Source of the DNA: Paramixta manurensis
GTDB lineage: Bacteria > Pseudomonadota > Gammaproteobacteria > Enterobacterales > Enterobacteriaceae
Length of the DNA: 64,000 nt
Direction: 5' to 3'
Assembly (NCBI RefSeq): GCF_013285385.1
Contig: NZ_CP054212.1
Span: 2,480,001 to 2,544,000 of the forward strand
This document shows positions 1 through 7,520 of the stretch, piece by piece (within the stretch, counting starts at the first letter, position 1; each line of letters begins with the position of its first letter). The notes under the pieces are model-generated. The model searched no databases and was not told the DNA's origin. It was given only the letters and a program-made list of their open reading frames with translations. The position numbers and the translations under genes were made by a program.

Positions 1-1
1 G

Positions 2-40
2 CCGGGCAAAAGTAACTTTCGCGGTGATGCTGAAGCATAA
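2..40 (+). CDS. Possible 3' tail of a gene entering from the left (yciA position)
   Basis: One plus-strand frame is open from base 2 and stops with TAA at 38-40, just before a bidirectional terminator. In E. coli the gene convergent with tonB is yciA, an acyl-CoA thioesterase, so its C-terminus is the natural candidate. Only 12 codons are visible and they do not themselves identify the protein. The call rests on position. Confidence 0.3.
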   Translation, partial: PGKSNFRGDAEA

Positions 41-44
41 AATA

Positions 45-83
45 CCGGGCGGACGGCGGCTAGCGCATCCGCCCGGATTTTTT
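45..83. terminator. Bidirectional terminator between tonB and the left-hand gene
   Basis: A 9-bp perfect stem (CCGGGCGGA at 45-53 with TCCGCCCGG at 68-76) encloses a 14-nt loop. A run of T follows on the plus strand, and a weaker T-rich stretch follows on the minus strand. The tonB stop codon overlaps the plus-strand T-run. This matches the shared terminator expected between two convergent genes. Confidence 0.8.
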
Positions 84-816
84 ATTCGATGCTGCTCCCG
101 CCATTAATACGGAACACAATATTCATCGTCAGGTTATGACCGGGTTTGCCGCTCTCATAACGCCACTTTCTCATCGCCTGTTTCACTTCGCGTTCAAACA
201 TATTGCGCGGCTCGGCAGACAGAATTTGGATATTATCCACCCGCCCGTCGCTATCAACATCAAACTGTACCCGTACCCGCCCTTCTACACGCAACGCAAA
301 GGCACGCGCCGGATAAGCAGGTTTACTCACGCTCAGCGCTCGCGGCCCGGTCGCCACCGGCTGCGGCGGCGCAGGATTTGGTTTTGGCGCGGTGGACGGC
401 TTGGATACGGTATTTTTCGGCGTCTCCTGGTTAAATGGCGACGCCTCACGCGGTTCTGGTTTTGGTTTCACCACTTTTTTCGGCTTCACCACTTCCTTTT
501 TCACCGGTTTCGGCTTGGGTTTCGGCTCCGGTTTCGGAATCGGTACCGGCTCAGGTTTAGGCGGTTCAGGCGCAGGTTGTGGCTCCGGCTGTGGTTCGGG
601 CTCCGGCTGAGGGGGCGGTGCAGGTGTTGGCTGCGGTTCGGGCTGCACCTGAGGAGCAACCATCGTCACACTGATGGGTTGAGACGCTGTAGGAACTTTA
701 ACAACCTGGTGAAAGGAAGCATACAATAAACCGGCGATAACCGAACCATGTAACGCTACGGAGAGCAGTACCGGTAAAGATAAACGTCGTGGTAAAGGTG
801 TTGTTAGCGTCGTCAT
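82..816 (-). CDS. tonB: TonB energy-transducing protein
   Basis: TonB couples the proton-motive force harvested by ExbB-ExbD to outer-membrane receptors for siderophores and vitamin B12. The protein has about 244 residues, close to the 239 of E. coli. A single N-terminal membrane anchor (about residues 13-36) contains the conserved S..H of the transmembrane helix. A long periplasmic Pro-Glu/Pro-Lys spacer with many PEP, PQP and KPKP units covers about residues 60-150. The C-terminal TonB fold carries the YPARA motif and an R..RYE motif. Two ATGs lie six bases apart (822 and 816); neither has a strong Shine-Dalgarno, and I take 816. The gene is monocistronic and convergent with the left-hand gene. 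A Fur-like box overlaps its promoter. Confidence 0.95.
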   Translation of the reverse strand: MTTLTTPLPRRLSLPVLLSVALHGSVIAGLLYASFHQVVKVPTASQPISVTMVAPQVQPEPQPTPAPPPQPEPEPQPEPQPAPEPPKPEPVPIPKPEPKPKPKPVKKEVVKPKKVVKPKPEPREASPFNQETPKNTVSKPSTAPKPNPAPPQPVATGPRALSVSKPAYPARAFALRVEGRVRVQFDVDSDGRVDNIQILSAEPRNMFEREVKQAMRKWRYESGKPGHNLTMNIVFRINGGSSIE

Positions 817-846
817 AAGCATTCGGCTGATTTAGTGAAGCGCCAA

Positions 847-875
847 TATTAAATGCAAATAGCAATCAGTTTCAA
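847..875 (-). promoter_or_regulatory. Putative tonB promoter with Fur-like box
   Basis: Read on the minus strand, TTGAAA (870-875) and TTAATA (847-852) are separated by 17 bp, a good sigma-70 arrangement about 30 bp upstream of the tonB start. The 19 bases at 855-873 match 12 of 19 positions of the Fur consensus by my alignment and lie inside the spacer, where Fur would block polymerase. Iron repression of tonB is established in E. coli. The site here is inference. Confidence 0.45.
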
Positions 876-1021
876 TAACCATCCCTCTTTGGGACGCGAA
901 AAGAACGGCAAATTTAACCTTAGTTGCGGGGAATCAACCCTACGTTATCTTTCAATTGCAGAAAACTTTACGATAGCTTAACGTGATCGCCAAATTTACA
1001 CCTCCCGACAGGAGTTCTAAC

Positions 1022-1318
1022 GTGCTCTATGTAATCTATGCTGAAGACCATGCCGACTCGCTGGAAAAGCGCAACACTGTCCGCCCTGCCCATCTGGCAC
1101 GTTTGCAATTGCTGCATGATGAAGGCCGCTTAGTCGTTGCCGGGCCTTTGCCTGCTGTCGACAGCAACGATCCTGGCGCGGCGGGTTTTTCCGGCTCAAC
1201 CATTATTGCCGAGTTCCCTTCGCTGGAAGCCGCGCAATCGTGGGCCAATGATGATCCCTATATCGCCGCCGGTGTGTATAAACAGGTGGCGGTTAAACCT
1301 TTCAAACGCACCTTTTAA
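1022..1318 (+). CDS. yciI: YciI family protein
   Basis: This is a small ferredoxin-like (dimeric alpha-beta barrel) protein of 98 residues, the same length as E. coli YciI. The family is related to dyes/muconolactone-type folds with a conserved His-Asp pair; its cellular substrate is not known to me. The N-terminus MLYVIYA and the central PAVDSNDPGAAGF segment are near-identical to E. coli. The start is taken as GTG 1022, because AGGAG at 1010-1014 lies 7 nt upstream and this gives the family length. The longer ATG at 983 lacks support. The gene sits between tonB and yciY as in E. coli. Confidence 0.9.
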   Translation: MLYVIYAEDHADSLEKRNTVRPAHLARLQLLHDEGRLVVAGPLPAVDSNDPGAAGFSGSTIIAEFPSLEAAQSWANDDPYIAAGVYKQVAVKPFKRTF

Positions 1319-1331
1319 ACTGCGTACCTCA

Positions 1332-1354
1332 CGGACGGTGCCATCCACCGTCCG
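1332..1354. terminator. Hairpin between yciI and yciY, no U-tract
   Basis: A 9-bp perfect inverted repeat (CGGACGGTG 1332-1340, CACCGTCCG 1346-1354) with a 5-nt loop lies just downstream of yciI and abuts the yciY stop codon. Neither side has a T-run. It may be a weak or Rho-assisted terminator, or only an mRNA-stabilising stem. Confidence 0.4.
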
Positions 1355-1355
1355 G

Positions 1356-1535
1356 TTATCCCGGCAGTTGATTCACGAACAGAATAGAGCGCCGCAGTTG
1401 TTGTGCGGTAAGTTGCTGTCGCACTGCGCGAATACGCCCATAACGGCGCGACTGCCCCTCCCGCCAGCGGGCGCGATGGCGTTGCGATTGGCGTAACATA
1501 CGCCAGCGAGCAACTTCGGTTCTGCTTCGTTTCAT
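1356..1535 (-). CDS. yciY: YciY, tiny arginine-rich protein
   Basis: A 59-codon frame starts at ATG 1535 with MKRSRTEVARWRM and ends in TAA at 1356. The N-terminus and the EGQSRR segment match E. coli YciY, a protein of about 57 residues found at the same place beside cls. Sixteen of the 59 residues are arginine, giving a strongly basic product. There is no signal peptide or membrane segment, and the function is unknown. It runs opposite to yciI and divergently from cls. Conservation of position and sequence makes it a real gene. Confidence 0.75.
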   Translation of the reverse strand: MKRSRTEVARWRMLRQSQRHRARWREGQSRRYGRIRAVRQQLTAQQLRRSILFVNQLPG

Positions 1536-1679
1536 TGCCTGATTACCTGTTAGACTTTTCCGCGGCGCATTATAGACCTTTCCCCATCACTGAACAGCTT
1601 TAAAACCGCGAAAGGGTTTCGTCTGGCTTCATCTACACGTACACTCCAGTTATCAATGTGTGAACAGGATTTTCACTGA

Positions 1680-3140
1680 ATGACCACTTTTTACACCCTA
1701 ATCAGTTGGCTGCTGTTTTTTGGTTATTGGTTACTGATTGCCGGTGTGACGCTGCGGATTTTAATGAAGCGTCGGGCCGTGCCTTCGGCAATGGCTTGGT
1801 TGCTGATTATCTATATTCTGCCGCTGGTTGGGATCATCGCTTACCTCTCTTTTGGCGAGTTGCATCTCGGAAAACGGCGCGCTGAACGGGCGCGAACCAT
1901 GTGGCCCTCCACGGCGAAATGGTTAAATGATTTGAAATCCTGCCACCATATTTTCGCTAGCGAACACAGCGAGGTCGCGCGCTCTTTATTCCAGCTTTGT
2001 GAAAACCGTCAGGGGATCGCCGGTGTTAAAGGAAACCAATTACAGCTTCTAACCACCTCGGACGACACCATGAAGGCGTTGATCCGGGATATTCAACTGG
2101 CGCGGCACAATATTGAGATGGTGTTTTACATCTGGCAACCGGGCGGCCTCGCGGATGAAGTGGCCGAGTCGTTAATGGCGTCCTCCCGGCGCGGCGTGCA
2201 CTGCCGTTTAATGCTGGATTCGGCGGGCAGCGTTGATTTTTTCCGCAGCCCGTGGGCCGGGATGATGCGCAACGCCGGTATTGATGTGGTTGAAGCGCTA
2301 AAAGTGAGCTTACTGCGCGTATTTCTGCGCCGGATGGACCTGCGGCAACATCGTAAAGTGGTGCTGATTGATAACTATATCGCTTATACCGGCAGTATGA
2401 ATTTGGTCGATCCACGCTTTTTCAAACAGGACGCTGGAGTGGGACAGTGGATTGATTTGATGGCCCGCATGGAGGGGCCGGTAGCAACCACCATGGGGAT
2501 CATTTACTCCTGCGACTGGGAAATTGAAACCGGCAAACGTATCCTACCGCCGCCGCCGGATGGTAATGTGATGCCGTTCGAACAAGAAAGCGGCCACACT
2601 ATTCAGGTCATCGCTTCGGGCCCCGGTTTTCCGGAAGATATGATTCACCAAGCCTTGCTGACTGCCATCTATTCTGCGCGTGAGCAGTTAGTTATGACTA
2701 CGCCTTACTTTGTTCCGAGCGACGATCTGCTGCATGCTATCTGTACTGCGGCGCTACGCGGCGTAGATGTGAGCATTATTGTGCCGCGTCATAATGACTC
2801 GCTGTTAGTGGGCTGGGCCAGCCGGGCATTCTTCGCCGAGCTGCTGGAGGCTGGCGTAAAAATCTACCAGTTTGAAGGTGGCTTGCTGCACACCAAGAGC
2901 GTGTTGGTGGACGGGCAACTCAGCCTGGTGGGGACCGTTAACCTCGATATGCGCAGTTTATGGCTGAATTTTGAAATCACGCTGGTGATTGATGACGATG
3001 GTTTCGGCAGTGATTTAGCCTGCGTGCAGGATGATTATATTGCCCGTTCCCGCTTGGTGGATGCCACCCGTTGGGCAGGTCGTGCTTACTGGCAGCGTAT
3101 TGTTGAACGACTGTTTTACTTCTTCAGTCCATTGCTGTAA
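1680..3140 (+). CDS. clsA: Cardiolipin synthase A
   Basis: The enzyme condenses two phosphatidylglycerols into cardiolipin and glycerol at the inner membrane. It has 486 residues, exactly the E. coli length. Two N-terminal membrane helices (about residues 5-30 and 38-60) precede two phospholipase-D HKD motifs: HRKVVLID with His at 224 and HTKSVLVD with His at 404, each followed by a G-S/T-x-N segment. Both catalytic motifs are intact. The ATG at 1680 immediately follows the upstream region and matches the family N-terminus MTTFYTLISW. yciU follows 44 bp downstream and is probably co-transcribed. Confidence 0.97.
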   Translation: MTTFYTLISWLLFFGYWLLIAGVTLRILMKRRAVPSAMAWLLIIYILPLVGIIAYLSFGELHLGKRRAERARTMWPSTAKWLNDLKSCHHIFASEHSEVARSLFQLCENRQGIAGVKGNQLQLLTTSDDTMKALIRDIQLARHNIEMVFYIWQPGGLADEVAESLMASSRRGVHCRLMLDSAGSVDFFRSPWAGMMRNAGIDVVEALKVSLLRVFLRRMDLRQHRKVVLIDNYIAYTGSMNLVDPRFFKQDAGVGQWIDLMARMEGPVATTMGIIYSCDWEIETGKRILPPPPDGNVMPFEQESGHTIQVIASGPGFPEDMIHQALLTAIYSAREQLVMTTPYFVPSDDLLHAICTAALRGVDVSIIVPRHNDSLLVGWASRAFFAELLEAGVKIYQFEGGLLHTKSVLVDGQLSLVGTVNLDMRSLWLNFEITLVIDDDGFGSDLACVQDDYIARSRLVDATRWAGRAYWQRIVERLFYFFSPLL

Positions 3141-3184
3141 AACGGGCGGCAGTGTAAAACGCCTTAGGGCTTACGGAACGTATC

Positions 3185-3508
3185 ATGGATTTAAATAATC
3201 GCCTTACTGAAGATGAAACGCTGGAACAGGCTTACGATATTTTTCTTGAGCTGGCGGGGGATAATCTCGATCCGGCCGATATTATTCTGTTCAACTTACA
3301 GTTCGAAGAGCGCGGCGGCGCGGAGTTGTTTGATCCTTCAGAGGATTGGCAAGAGCACGTTGATTTTGATCTGAATCCTGACTTTTTCAGTGAAGTGGTC
3401 ATTGGTTTGGGCGAAGCCGACGGCGAGCCAATTACCGATGTGTTCGCACGCGTACTGCTGTGCCGCGAGAAAGACTATAAGTTGTGCCATATTTTGTGGC
3501 GTGAATAA
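3185..3508 (+). CDS. yciU: YciU, HI1450-family acidic protein (putative dsDNA mimic)
   Basis: This 107-residue, very acidic protein has Asp/Glu throughout and no membrane or export signal. It matches E. coli YciU over its length (NRLTEDETLEQAYDIFLEL near the N-terminus, LCREKDYKLCH near the end). The HI1450 family has been proposed to mimic double-stranded DNA through its surface charge, though the partner is not settled. It lies 44 bp downstream of clsA as in E. coli and is followed by a strong terminator shared with oppF. Confidence 0.9.
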   Translation: MDLNNRLTEDETLEQAYDIFLELAGDNLDPADIILFNLQFEERGGAELFDPSEDWQEHVDFDLNPDFFSEVVIGLGEADGEPITDVFARVLLCREKDYKLCHILWRE

Positions 3509-3524
3509 GCGCACTCAGAAAGAG

Positions 3525-3553
3525 AAAAGCCGGACATCAGTCCGGCTTTTTTT
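3525..3553. terminator. Bidirectional terminator between yciU and oppF
   Basis: A 10-bp stem AAAAGCCGGA (3525-3534) / TCCGGCTTTT (3541-3550) with a 6-nt loop and a T-run on the plus strand. The A-run before it gives a T-run on the minus strand, so it can end both yciU and the opp operon. Confidence 0.9.
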
Positions 3554-3554
3554 A

Positions 3555-4556
3555 TTACAGCGGGTCGACTTTTAGGCAGGAAACCGCATGGCGGAAGCTG
3601 CCCTCCAGCAACGGACGTGTCTGCGCGCATTCTGGCCCGGCAATCGGACAACGGGTGCGGAACACACAACCTGACGGTGGATTAATCGGCGAAGGAAGCT
3701 CTCCTTCCAGTAACTGAATGGTTTTCTCCTTTTCCAAATCGGGATCGGGAATTGGCACCGCCGACATCAACGCTTTGGTATAAGGATGTTGCGGATGGTT
3801 ATACACCGAATCATAGGTGCCTAACTCTACCGCGTGACCAAGATACATCACCAATACGCGGTCAGAGATATGCTTAACCACCGCCAAGTCATGCGCGATA
3901 AAGATTAGCGATAATCCCATCTCACGTTGCAACTGTTGCAACAGGTTCACTACCTGCGCCTGGATGGAAACATCGAGTGCCGAGACCGGTTCATCACAGA
4001 TGATCAGCTTCGGCTCAAGAATCAGGGCACGAGCGATACCGATACGCTGACACTGACCGCCGGAAAACTCGTGCGGATAACGGTTAATCAGGTTTGGCAA
4101 CAGCCCCACTTTCATCATCATATTTTTGACGCGATCTTTTACTTCCTGACGCGGCATTTTCGGATGGTAGGTGCGTAGCGGCTCGGCAATAATTTCGCCA
4201 ATGGTCATACGTGGGTTAAGCGATGCCAGCGGATCCTGAAAAATCATCTGAATATCGCTACGTGCGTTGCGCCACTCCTCTTCGCTCTGCCCCAGCAGGT
4301 TACGCCCGAGCCAGGCAATACGACCATCGGTGGCCTCAACCAGACCGATAATCGCACGCGCCAGCGTCGATTTACCGCAACCGGATTCACCGACTACGCC
4401 TAACGTTTCCCCTTCATAAAGCCGCAGGCTAACGCCATCGACCGCCTTGAGGGTTTTTGGCGGCTGCCAAAACCATTGGTGCCCATCTTTAATATTGAAA
4501 TGCACTTTTAGATCGGCAATTTCTAGTAAGACTTTTTTCTCGGCTACGGCGTTCAT
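3555..4556 (-). CDS. oppF: Oligopeptide ABC transporter ATPase OppF
   Basis: One of two nucleotide-binding subunits of the Opp permease, energising uptake of 2-5-residue and murein-derived peptides. It has 333 residues. Walker A is GESGCGKST, the ABC signature is SGGQCQR, and Walker B is LIICDEP followed by the D-loop SALD. A C-terminal oligopeptide/dipeptide extension contains a Cys-rich GCVFRTRCP segment typical of the OppD/F group. It is the last gene of oppABCDF and overlaps oppD by 4 bp (ATGA), indicating translational coupling. Confidence 0.97.
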   Translation of the reverse strand: MNAVAEKKVLLEIADLKVHFNIKDGHQWFWQPPKTLKAVDGVSLRLYEGETLGVVGESGCGKSTLARAIIGLVEATDGRIAWLGRNLLGQSEEEWRNARSDIQMIFQDPLASLNPRMTIGEIIAEPLRTYHPKMPRQEVKDRVKNMMMKVGLLPNLINRYPHEFSGGQCQRIGIARALILEPKLIICDEPVSALDVSIQAQVVNLLQQLQREMGLSLIFIAHDLAVVKHISDRVLVMYLGHAVELGTYDSVYNHPQHPYTKALMSAVPIPDPDLEKEKTIQLLEGELPSPINPPSGCVFRTRCPIAGPECAQTRPLLEGSFRHAVSCLKVDPL

Positions 4557-5566
4557 ACCAATTCCTCCACCGGCTTAAAGCAGGCACGTAAGCGCCCTTC
4601 TCCAAAAGCTTCCAGCGGCGGCGCACTGGCGCAGATCTCCATCGCATGCGGACAACGCGGCTGGAACGGACAACCTTTTGGCAAGCGCAGTAAGTTGGGC
4701 GGATTGCCGGGGATAGTCATTAACGCTTCCCCTTCCGCATCCAGACGCGGTACCGCATTAAGCAGGCCGACCGAATAGGGGTGTGCCGGATGATAAAACA
4801 CATCGCGCGCCATGCCATATTCCATGGTACGACCGGCATACATCACCAGCACTTTGTCGCAAATACCGGCGACCACGCCAAGGTCATGAGTGATCATGAT
4901 AATTGCGGTATTAAACTCACGTTTCAGCTCATTCAACAGCGTCATGATTTGTGCCTGCACCGTCACGTCTAACGCGGTGGTCGGTTCATCGGCAATCAGT
5001 AGTTTTGGCCGACACAGCAGCGCCATCGCAATCATGACGCGCTGACGCATTCCGCCGGAAAATTCATGTGGGAACATTTTCATGCGCTTCCGCGCTTCCG
5101 GCATTTTTACCGCATCCAACATCCGCACCGACTCTTCAAACGCCTGGCTGCTACTCATCCCTTTATGCAGTTTCAGTACTTCCATCAGTTGTTCGCCCAC
5201 CCGCATATAAGGGTTGAGCGAAGTCATTGGATCCTGAAAAATCATCGCAATCTGTTCAGCGCGTAACCGGTTAAGCTGTTTTTCCGGCAGATTAAGGATC
5301 TCTTTTCCGTTAAACAGCGCCGAACCGCCAATGCGGCCATTACCGGCGAGTAATCCCATCAGCGCAAATGCGGTTTGCGATTTACCGGAGCCGGACTCAC
5401 CGACAATGCCCAGCGTCTCACCGGCCCGCAGGCTAAAGTTAAGGTCATTCACTGCCGTAACATCGCCATCTGGCGTGGAAAACGTCACGCGCAGATCTTT
5501 AACGTTTAATAATCGTTCGCTTCCCGCGTTGCTCGCCTGCACTGGCTGTATTTCAATGGTACTCAT
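4553..5566 (-). CDS. oppD: Oligopeptide ABC transporter ATPase OppD
   Basis: The second Opp ATPase subunit, 337 residues. Walker A is GESGSGKSQ, the signature is SGGMRQR, and Walker B is LLIADEP with TALD. The C-terminal Cys-rich GCPFQPRCP segment again marks the OppD/F family. It pairs with OppF beneath the OppB-OppC channel. Its stop overlaps the oppF start, and it begins 11 bp after the oppC stop. Confidence 0.97.
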   Translation of the reverse strand: MSTIEIQPVQASNAGSERLLNVKDLRVTFSTPDGDVTAVNDLNFSLRAGETLGIVGESGSGKSQTAFALMGLLAGNGRIGGSALFNGKEILNLPEKQLNRLRAEQIAMIFQDPMTSLNPYMRVGEQLMEVLKLHKGMSSSQAFEESVRMLDAVKMPEARKRMKMFPHEFSGGMRQRVMIAMALLCRPKLLIADEPTTALDVTVQAQIMTLLNELKREFNTAIIMITHDLGVVAGICDKVLVMYAGRTMEYGMARDVFYHPAHPYSVGLLNAVPRLDAEGEALMTIPGNPPNLLRLPKGCPFQPRCPHAMEICASAPPLEAFGEGRLRACFKPVEELV

Positions 5567-5577
5567 CGGGAAACTCC

Positions 5578-6486
5578 TTAACGATCTTTCGGGTCGAGGG
5601 CATCACGCAGGCCATCGCCGATAAAGTTAAAACAGAACAGCGTGATCACCAGGAACCCCGCCGGATACAGCAGTAACCATGGAGAGACCTCCATAGAGTT
5701 AGCGCCATCGCTTAGCAACGCGCCCCAACTGCTTAACGGTTCTTGTGTACCGAGGCCAAGGAAGCTGAGGAAAGATTCGAACAGAATCATGCTAGGAACT
5801 AATAACGAGGCATACACCACCACCACGCCCAAAACGTTAGGCACAATATGACGCAGCACGATATTCCGCGTTGACACCCCGCCCACCTGCGCCGCTTCAA
5901 TGAACTCTTTACGTTTTAGGCTCAGCGTTTGGCCCCGCACGATACGCGCCATATCCAGCCAGGAAACCATGCCGATCGCGATAAAGATCAGCAAGATATT
6001 CTGACCAAAAAAGGTCACCAGCAGAATTACGAAGAACATAAATGGAAAGGAGTTGAGGATTTCCAGCAAGCGCATCATCACCGAGTCGGTTTTACCGCCG
6101 AGGTAACCGGCCAGTGAACCATACAGCGTTCCCACAATCACCGCGACTAACGCCGCGGCGATGCCGACCATCAGAGAGATGCGCCCACCGATCGCCACCC
6201 GCACTAACAGGTCGCGCCCGGAAGAGTCAGTACCGAAATAGTGGCCGGAAGCCATATCCGGCGCCGCAGACATCATTGCCCAATCGGTATCATCGTAGGC
6301 GAAGGGCGAAAGCATTGGCGCCAGAATAACAAACAGCGCCACCAATAGCAGAACAACCAGACTGGCTAACGCGGCACGGTTATGCATAAAACGGCGGCGC
6401 GCGTCCTGCCACAGACTACGCCCTTCAACTTCCAGCTTTTCACTGAATGCATCAAGAGCATCGCTATTTTTCTTACCTAAAATCAT
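5578..6486 (-). CDS. oppC: Oligopeptide permease membrane subunit OppC
   Basis: This inner-membrane channel subunit has 302 residues, matching E. coli OppC. A cytosolic N-terminal region with a membrane helix at about 38-60 is followed by the binding-protein-dependent transport domain with five further helices. The EAA-type coupling loop is visible as EAAQVGGVSTRNIVLRHIVPN, contacting the ATPases. It is separated from oppB by 14 bp in the same operon. Confidence 0.96.
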   Translation of the reverse strand: MILGKKNSDALDAFSEKLEVEGRSLWQDARRRFMHNRAALASLVVLLLVALFVILAPMLSPFAYDDTDWAMMSAAPDMASGHYFGTDSSGRDLLVRVAIGGRISLMVGIAAALVAVIVGTLYGSLAGYLGGKTDSVMMRLLEILNSFPFMFFVILLVTFFGQNILLIFIAIGMVSWLDMARIVRGQTLSLKRKEFIEAAQVGGVSTRNIVLRHIVPNVLGVVVVYASLLVPSMILFESFLSFLGLGTQEPLSSWGALLSDGANSMEVSPWLLLYPAGFLVITLFCFNFIGDGLRDALDPKDR

Positions 6487-6500
6487 GGCGAGCTCCAGGA

Positions 6501-7421
6501 TTAGTAACGAATTTTCGGATCGATTACCGCGTACAGCACGTCGACAATCGCATTAAATAGAATGGTCAGCGCACCGACGAGGATCGTCAGGCTTAAGACC
6601 AGCGAGTAGTCGCGGTTCAGCGCACCGTTAACGAACAGTTGACCAATCCCCGGCAGACCATAGATAGTTTCAATCACCATGGAGCCGGTAATGATGCCGA
6701 CAAATGCCGGTCCGAGGTAAGAAAGCACTGGCAGCAGCGCCGGTTTTAACGCATGACGCAGTACGATGCGGTGCATCGGCAACCCTTTCGCTTTGGCGGT
6801 GCGAATAAAGTTTGAGTGCAGCACTTCAATCATCGACCCACGCGTGATACGCGCGATGCTGGCGATATAGGCCAGCGACAGCGCCACCATCGGCAGGATC
6901 ATAAATTTCAGCGCGCCGCCATTCCAGCCGCCGCCGGGTAACCACTCCAGCAAGATCGCGAAAACCAGTACCAGTAGCGGCGCCACCACAAAACTGGGGA
7001 TGACAACCCCCGTCATCGCAACGCCCATAACCATATAGTCCCACCAGGTGTTTTGCTTTAACGCCGCGACTACGCCAGCGGCAACACCCAGTACCAGCGC
7101 CAAAATGAACGCGGCGGCCCCCAGTTTGGCCGAAACCGGAAACGAGGCGGCAACTAAGTCATTCACCGAATAATCTTTATATTTAAACGATGGGCCGAAA
7201 TCACCGTGCGCCAGTTGTTTTAGATAACTGAAGTACTGGGTAATCATCGGATCGTTTAAATGGTATTTGGCTTCAATATTTGCCATTACTTCCGGCGATA
7301 ACGCACGCTCACCGGTAAACGGGCTCCCCGGCGCCAAGCGCATCATAAAAAAGGAAATCGTAATTAGAATTAATAACGTCGGAATTGCTTCAAGGCAGCG
7401 ACGTAGTATGAACTTTAACAT
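6501..7421 (-). CDS. oppB: Oligopeptide permease membrane subunit OppB
   Basis: Inner-membrane channel partner of OppC, 306 residues as in E. coli. It has six predicted membrane helices. The first is at about 9-28, followed by a long periplasmic loop carrying the family LNDPMITQY segment. The EAA-like loop TAKAKGLPMHRIVLRHALKPA lies near residue 205. It starts after a 99-bp gap from oppA that contains two hairpins, the usual site where expression of binding protein and channel is uncoupled. Confidence 0.96.
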   Translation of the reverse strand: MLKFILRRCLEAIPTLLILITISFFMMRLAPGSPFTGERALSPEVMANIEAKYHLNDPMITQYFSYLKQLAHGDFGPSFKYKDYSVNDLVAASFPVSAKLGAAAFILALVLGVAAGVVAALKQNTWWDYMVMGVAMTGVVIPSFVVAPLLVLVFAILLEWLPGGGWNGGALKFMILPMVALSLAYIASIARITRGSMIEVLHSNFIRTAKAKGLPMHRIVLRHALKPALLPVLSYLGPAFVGIITGSMVIETIYGLPGIGQLFVNGALNRDYSLVLSLTILVGALTILFNAIVDVLYAVIDPKIRY

Positions 7422-7442
7422 TGCTGGTACCTAACTGACTGA

Positions 7443-7500
7443 GCCGCAGGAATATCTCCTGCGGCCACATTGCTTTCACAGGGCGGCAAACTGGCCGCCC
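7443..7500 (-). promoter_or_regulatory. Two tandem hairpins between oppA and oppB
   Basis: Two perfect stems lie in the gap: GCCGCAGGA/TCCTGCGGC (7443-7451/7457-7465) and GGGCGGC/GCCGCCC (7481-7487/7494-7500). Neither has a clear U-run. Such intercistronic structures commonly protect the upstream mRNA and reduce read-through, giving an excess of binding protein over permease. Function here is inferred from position and structure. Confidence 0.6.
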
Positions 7501-7520
7501 ATATCACTAACTTACAGCTA

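Noticed and set aside
136..729. Arg/Phe-rich plus-strand frame of 197 codons
   Set aside because: It is the antisense of the repetitive Pro-rich tonB spacer and has no independent support.
1137..1496. Plus-strand frame of 119 codons overlapping yciI
   Set aside because: It overlaps yciI and is antisense to yciY, with no family resemblance.
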